Positions 57,541-64,000 of a stretch of DNA of 64,000 nt are shown in pieces. This DNA comes from Marisa cornuarietis (Eukaryota > Mollusca > Gastropoda > Architaenioglossa > Ampullariidae), in NCBI GenBank assembly GCA_004794655.1, contig SMMW01000046.1, forward strand, positions 3,992,501 through 4,056,500. The letters run 5' to 3'. Each line of letters begins with the position of its first letter. Position 1 is the stretch's first letter. The position numbers were made by a program, and so were the translations under genes. Below the pieces are notes generated by a model that did no database searches, was not told where the DNA came from, and worked only from the letters and a program-made list of their open reading frames with translations.

Positions 57541-60500
57541 TATGGCGACAAGAACTTTTCTGTGACAAATGAAAATATTGCAATTTAACTCACAAGCAAA
57601 TACCACATAAAACGAACAAATGAACTAAAGAACAAAAGAAAGAAAAAAGAAATATTCAGCCATAATTTCTAGTTTCCACGAGAAACGTCTGTAATGTAAT
57701 ATCGTAATATATTACACACATATCTTTTATCAGTACACATACATGTGCATGTGTAGATATTGCACACAAAAATTTTTAACCTCAGTCTCGGACACTTTCT
57801 TGCAAGAGGGTCGAAATAGTTCAGCGCACGCAAGAAAAAAAAAGCCTAATCCTGGTGCTGCAAACTATGGTGAGTGTCTAATCGACTATTCAAGTAATAT
57901 ATCTACACTGAAAGAAAACTTATAAATCACACTTTTTAGTCTCTTAAAAACATCGTGTCGTCGTATGCACCGACTTTTAATGAAATATCGTTTGTAACTA
58001 TAGTGTTATGGGCTTTGCGAAAAACTAATGGAGCTGTCCAATCGGTTCATCTTGTCTAATGTCCAATGTCGTGATGACGTGGCTTTAGTGCTTCCCTTTG
58101 CTCTCCTATGCAAATCTTACCGAAATTCAGATAATTAGGAATGACCAGTGTGGGTTTTTTTTTTAAAAAGAACAATTTTTTTCAGGCAGACACCAGACAA
58201 GTATCTGTCTGCTTCTTGTCCGTTAGGTGACTTGTTGATCAGCAAAATGTCAAACGACGCGAAAGTTGTGAAGCTCTTTACTCCCGCCAAGCGCAGGAGC
58301 AGCAGGTCTAGGCAGTGTTCTAATCGAAGTCTAAAAATGTCAGCTTTTAGCTTGAACTGAGAAAATGAAACACTCAGTTTGTTAAAACACAAGATAAACA
58401 CGAGACTAAAAAATCGAAACAAGAGCAGCTTTTGCTTCTGCTCTTGGTGTGAGAATTACACAGGTAGTAGGCTTTGTGCTCGTTTTGGCGACGGCAAATT
58501 GATGACGTATCTATTATCATTACAGCCAGTGCCATCGACAGTTCCACCCTCGGATGACACACACACACACACACACAGAGCCACTCACGCACGCGGCTAG
58601 AGAGAGTCTCCTACTAACTACTCCAGATATTGTTTTCTCCTCGATTAAAAAAAAAAACAGCACTGGCAGACTCATAAAGACACGTTTTAGAGTGCTGAAT
58701 AGATACCCACGAGAATACATTTATATAGCCACTGTGGTTGTCTCATTTTTGAATTATTGCCATGATGATTTATATATTTCCACACATTTCAACTAATGTT
58801 TATCATAGCTGAAGAATACACGGGGATTATTTATTTTGGTATTGAAAATTAGCTGCATTAAGAAGCTATCAAAGATGAAAGCTCTCACACAATGGCGTGA
58901 AGCTCGCCATTGTCATCGCCGCAAATGCGTGTACGACGCAATTCATTTCCCCAAGGCATTTGATGTTCTTTTCACTCGGTTATCGACTACACTTCCATCT
59001 TAGAGATCTTGTACTTTGATTTACGGAGTTTTGAAAATAAACTTGTATTTAATGTAGTCTACAAGATCATAATTATCAAAGACTTCCACCTCTCCATCCC
59101 CCCAAAGCTCAGGTTTTTATTTGATCCGTTTTCAAAAGAAAAATTCTCGTACATTGCATCCTTGTCCTTGAATCTGCGGGACAGATGTGCTACAAACACT
59201 AACCGAAGTTGTCAGTATTTCTGACAATCGACTCTCCTCCAACGCACCCGACATCCACCCGACCTCCCTCTCCATTCCCCATCCCCGCCTCTAGGCCACC
59301 CCGTGTGCACGAGTGTTTCGTTTCTGACTGTATATAGCTATGGCTCTGTGTCTATGTAGCTCTGAATATATGTGTATGTAGCTATGTCTATATGTGGAGT
59401 AGCTAATGTCTAATGTCTCTGCTGCATTATCGAATAAAAAAAGACCTTGGGAGAATTCTGCTCACGATATCGGTGCATGCATGTCAGGGTACTGGGCTTG
59501 TCTACTCCACGACTTCATCCACGAACGAATTTTCGTCCATGAACGCACTGAGCGAAAGTTGAATCTCAGCCTAAGCACACACACACACACACACGAGCGA
59601 ACGAACGGACGAAATAAAATTTTTTAAAAATCAACAGTCATAAGCACACACACTTATAGACTCAAGCGGACGAACGGACGATATTAAAAAAAGAAGATTC
59701 AACAGTCGTTCCGAGTCTTCACATCTGTCATCGTAATTGTAATCTTAAGATGCTTCTCTCGTTAACAGCTTGTCATTCTGTTGTATTCCGTCAGCTTGGT
59801 TTGCCGACATAAAGGGACCTGCTGTACAACTTGCTAGGAAATTGTTCTCCAGCTCTATCGCAGGATTAAGTCAGTCAACCCATGTGTGGGTCACAGGAGT
59901 TCTAACGCACTCCACACGATTACTAAAGGGCTAACGAACTTTGACATGACGTGTCACTGCTGACAGTGCGACACTGCTCTTGGGAAAAGGAGGAGTGGGA
60001 GAGATAGGCAAGGATAGAACTCAGTAGTATGCTTTGTAGGATTATTTGTAGGTGTAGCATCAGCAGCTGCATCAGTGAATCGCAATTTATTAGTAGTGCA
60101 AAGTGAAAGGATTATCGTATTAGATGTAGAATAGGCAAGCAGGCAGAGATGCATAGGCAGGAAGTCGGGTACAGATCAGAGAGAGAGAGAGAGTACGAGG
60201 AAAAACCTAGAGTACAGTACCAGCTGACTGGAAGAAGCGATGATGTGCCGGCTGAGTCCTGCAACTGTGATGGGTAGATAAGGCGTGGGCCGAGCTGTCT
60301 CCAGCGATATTCCGTTAACTATCCTCGTGGTGGCTGGCAGATGGAGTGGGCAGCATTCAGACCTCCATTCGCACACTGGCCAGTGGCCTGTCTCCTCCAA
60401 CAGGTCCGTGGCTGCTTCAACGTCCCAAACAGACCAAAAGACCAAACGGCAACCAGAATCCAGTCCCGAACGGAAAGTACAGATGGTGCGACACACACTC

Positions 60501-61129
60501 CGCTTCTTCGAGCACTGCACGAGTAAATAAATACTTCCGAAGTCGGAGGATGGTTACGAAGCCCACCCTCCTCTCTCTAGACAAGCCTCACTTTACAAAC
60601 AACTCGCTCCACGAGACGAAAGTCGGGTCTGTATCTACAGCGGCCAGTTCATAACTGACATTCGGTTAATCAAAAGTGGCTGTCCTCATTGCGAAAAGTG
60701 ATTGAAAGGGCCATCCCGCCCAATGACACTCCAACTGGGTTTTTTTTTAAACCCCCTCTTTGCAAGACGGCTGATTGGTACAGAAATGTGCACACATAAA
60801 AGTTATTGGTAAAATCCAGTACTGGGCCGGACCAATGCCAAGTGTCTCTCCTGCAAGGCTGTGGAGTGTTCAGCAAAAGACGCGCCGTCTGAAGCCAGGC
60901 CCGCTGTCTATTATCTGACTGGATTCGCAGCCCGAGTCCGTGTATTTATTTCTCTCTCTCTCTCTGCCTTGTCCCAGTCCGCCACTCCTCCTTCTTGGGG
61001 GTTTCCACTAGCGACGGCGGCTCCCTACGGTGGATTTAACTTTCCGCTATCTCCCAGACAAGCCGCTCGCTCTCTCTCTCGTTCTCTCCCTCTCTCTCTC
61101 CCCCTCTGTCTCTTCGCGGCAGATACCTG

Positions 61130-61310
61130 TGTCTGTAACTGCCGCGCCCACGAACCTTTTATCTCATAAAACTACTTTTTCCTCGCTCGCGACGCGCGTG
61201 CCCGAGGCACGAGCTCCTTAGAAGGGGCGGAGCGTTTGGCTGTCAAGACGCACGCCTCAACCGCCGGCTTCCTCCTGCTATCCTGAGAGACATCGCCTGG
61301 TGATTGGCTA
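61130..61310 (-). promoter_or_regulatory. candidate core promoter (CCAAT, GC box, TATA-like) upstream of prospero
   Basis: On the minus strand the order is AGCCAATCA (about 61300-61309), CCGCCCC (61224-61230), then AGATAAAAGG (61155-61164), with possible starts near 61134-61140 (CAGTT). The order and spacing resemble a TATA/CCAAT promoter directed toward prospero, 6.8 kb from its start codon. A GA-rich stretch follows downstream. This is motif-based only; the neighbouring GC-rich sequence makes chance matches likely. Confidence 0.3.
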
Positions 61311-64000
61311 AAGGCTGCGCGCGCTTGTCGCGAGGAGAGCACGAGCCGTCACTCAAGGCGAGAGCGTGTTGACGATCATATGCGAGCAATGGCTGAAGGG
61401 GGCTAAAAAAAAAAAAAAGAGATCGCTGCTCGTGGGGTGTAGGATGGGGAAGGAAGCAGGAAGGAGAAGAGGGACTGGGGTTGTTGGGTGGGGTTAGGGG
61501 TTTGGGGGGTGGGTGGGTGGCAAAAAATGATATCAACTAACTCAAGAAGTCGCCCGTAGTCGAGGTCTGTAACGTGGCTGACTGGCTGGCTGGCTGGCTG
61601 GCTGATTGCTCTAAGAAGCAAGTGACGCGCTGACAGGGGAGTAGGGGAAGGGGGTTGTTGTCACTTGCGGAGGGACCCTGGCAGTCCCCTCCCCAAGCTG
61701 TTGTAGTCACGGTTTCTCGGACCTTCTATCACCTGCAATGCACGTGGAGGGGGAAGACATCCATGGCATGTAGGGATCTCTCCGTCCAGGAACGGCTGAA
61801 ATTAGTTTTCTCAGCAAGGAAGCTGAAGTATCATGGACTGCTGGCTACCGCATCGTCTGACAATTCAACCCAACAGTTCTTGTTTCCATCACTGCGTATT
61901 CTCGTATCTACGCACGTGCGTGTGTCTTTTATGTTGTTGTGTCTTTATGTCTAAGTTTTAGGACTAAACACGCTCTGATTGTCATCGTCCGATCGATAGG
62001 AATCTCTGTCTCTCATCGTTGATGTCTGCATGACATTTCGAAAAGTGCCTTGTTCTCTATAACCTGTAGCTAAAGCAATTTTGAGGCAACGAAAGAGCTA
62101 ATTAAGATAAATAAAGAAGACTCAAATAAGAAATTAAGGAAGGTGGTGGAGAGAGAGAGATGTTTTCAGTTTCATTACAAGAGGTGGATTCTCCTGAGAA
62201 AGGCGAACGTCAACGTGGTCCATGGTATTAAACCCGTTTAAAAGATGATTTCAAAAAGTACAATCTAAGAGTTCAGTGGGCCTAAGTTGACGGTTACAGT
62301 GGACGATGTGGCCAGAAGGTCTGGTCAGAATCAAAGATGATTTACTCCTGTTGTCTGGCAAAGACGAATACTTTGCCCCGGTAGACGGAGCCGCAATTAT
62401 GAAACTTGTCAAACGATGATCATCGCAGTTTACAGGGATTCTGAAACTAGACGAAGAAGACAGCTTTAAAAAGCGTTAGAGGGAGAGAGGATCTAAAATC
62501 GAAAGTTCAAAAAGAAGAGAGAAAAATCCGAGATTGTGGAGAGATACGTTCACCGCTTTCCTTGGTTTTGAAAATGAATTTTAGTGCTGGCTGCATACAT
62601 CTTAATACCTTTTACAACACAGTACAGAAACACTGGAGCTTTTGAGCTTTTAGAATTGTCTAGAACTGTGGGAGAAGATACCCAGGTGTCCGGATCTTTT
62701 GACCGATACTGAAATGTATCGAGGTACAGCTTATCTATTTATGGCCCGTTAATACGTCGTCAGTCTTTATGATTATTTCCCCTTTCCCCACTTTTTTCAG
62801 TGCATTTTAAATACGTTTTTCTTCTTCGGCAGTTAATTTCTTTTGTTTGTTCTTCTCTCGCTTGAAACTTCTCTAGTTTTATGTCTTTTTTTTAACTTTC
62901 TGTCATTTTGTCTGTCTGTACTTTTCTCTCCTCCCCTCACATTTGTTCGTAAGTTCTTAACGCCTTTTTGTTTGGGGGTACAGTGCGGGGATCGTGCATT
63001 AGTTGAAAAAGGGCTGCTGTTTAATTTCTTTCTTTCCTTTTTTCTTTCTTATTCTTAAATGAAATAACTTTCGGTATGATGACAACCTTCTGCTTCTCTC
63101 CCCTTTCCATCGTCCACCGATTGGGTCTGTAACATCCTCAGCTGCTTGGATTGCTCAAATGGTTTTTAAATTGAGAGTTTACGAAGAGTATGCATGCATA
63201 GAGTGGTGGTATTCATAAGAGATATAAATAAGCTGGAGAACAAGTCGAAATGTTAGCGGGGGTGTGTGGAACTGGGTGAAGTGGGGGAAACAAATCGACC
63301 AGCGACATTATCTCAGTCATACAGTGACATACGTACAGCTACCCGCATTTATTCGGTTACATGTGGACACACAAAAGGAGAAAGAACTGGAAAGACACAA
63401 TTGGACATTGTCAGAAAGTAAAACACAGCAAAGTTTCTAATTAAGTGACAGATGGTAATAATAATAGATCACTGTGTCGCTGCAACGAAGCATGAAACTT
63501 TTTTTTTTAAGATAAACAAGCAGAGCTTGAAACCATTTGCTGATAATCATCTTGTGTTAGAGAGAAAGAGCGTATTGAAGTTATACGAATGGCGTATACG
63601 TTTTGAGAATATCTTCCCCTCTTCTTTAAAAAAAAAAAAAATCCAACCCCTTCGAATGTTGAATTTTAATTCGATGAACATGTTAGTCGTATAATATTAA
63701 TTAAAAATTTATATGCTTCAATGAGTTATGTATCTTCCATATAATTCCAATCAAATATTTGTTTGTTTCTATGAAAATACCTGTCATAATGTCAATCGAA
63801 CTATTGCATGGATCGTTCAGAATATCGCATGGATCATTCGGAAAATTGCATAAAATTGTCACTATATGAATGCTAAAATGATTCAAATAAAACCTCTATA
63901 TAAGCTTGCCGAAGCTTGTTCAAAATATTGATATGAATGATTAAAGTATTATACACTTTAGCAGTACATTAGTCGATAACACACAATGCCAGTTGGTTGT

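Larger units (their letters stand above)
54401..64000. other. 5' flank of prospero, probably first intron(s) and promoter region
   Basis: No second gene is seen in 9.6 kb. It contains the two promoter candidates listed, short (TC)n and (CA)n runs (about 55368-55387, 56873-56902, 58557-58577, 60177-60194, 61071-61102) and a GGCT tandem at about 61576-61602. An untranslated first exon should lie here or further upstream. Confidence 0.5.

Overview
This window is metazoan nuclear DNA. The coding sequence is split by kilobase introns with canonical splice sites, non-coding stretches are long, and there are many (CA)n, (TC)n and (TTTC)n microsatellites plus decayed LINEs, tRNA-derived SINE heads and a MITE. 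The one recognisable host gene and the style of the LINE relics point to a lophotrochozoan, most likely a mollusc (perhaps a gastropod). The phylum is inferred; the sequence does not prove it.

The only confident gene is a Prospero/Prox1 ortholog on the minus strand, with coding parts between 54374 and 28874. It has four coding exons: a 669-codon exon holding the long regulatory N-terminal region (52368-54374), two exons that split the homeodomain (42610-42764 and 31295-31439), and a last exon encoding the end of the Prospero domain (28874-29059). All frames join to give 830 residues. A splice acceptor just before the start codon implies at least one upstream non-coding exon. Two weak promoter candidates lie near 55.4 kb and 61.1-61.3 kb.

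The most interesting feature is the first intron inside the coding sequence. It can be read as a twintron. A near-perfect U12-type AT-AC intron (donor ATATCCTTTT at 52367, branch-like TTCTTTAAC at 42782-42774, AC end at 42765) encloses a U2-type GT-AG intron (donor GTAAGG at 52327, acceptor TTAG at 42788). Both splices keep the frame. The U2 splice adds 21 residues directly before the homeodomain. A nested intron of this kind is known from Drosophila prospero. Seeing it here would make it an old protostome feature. The nested U2 sites have unusual neighbours: a U-rich tract after the U2 donor and a 36-bp minisatellite that runs into the U2 acceptor.

Layout: 0-28.8 kb is downstream flank without a recognised host gene. 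It holds a LINE RT relic (1.73-2.56 kb, plus), an AAACATTTT-rich repeat (6.75-6.96 kb), a two-register minisatellite (7.15-8.13 kb), a second LINE relic (17.41-18.38 kb, minus), a SINE head (21.69-21.78 kb) and a MITE (24.76-25.06 kb). 28.9-54.4 kb is the prospero gene with its introns. 54.4-64 kb is the 5' flank, probably containing the promoter and untranslated exon(s).
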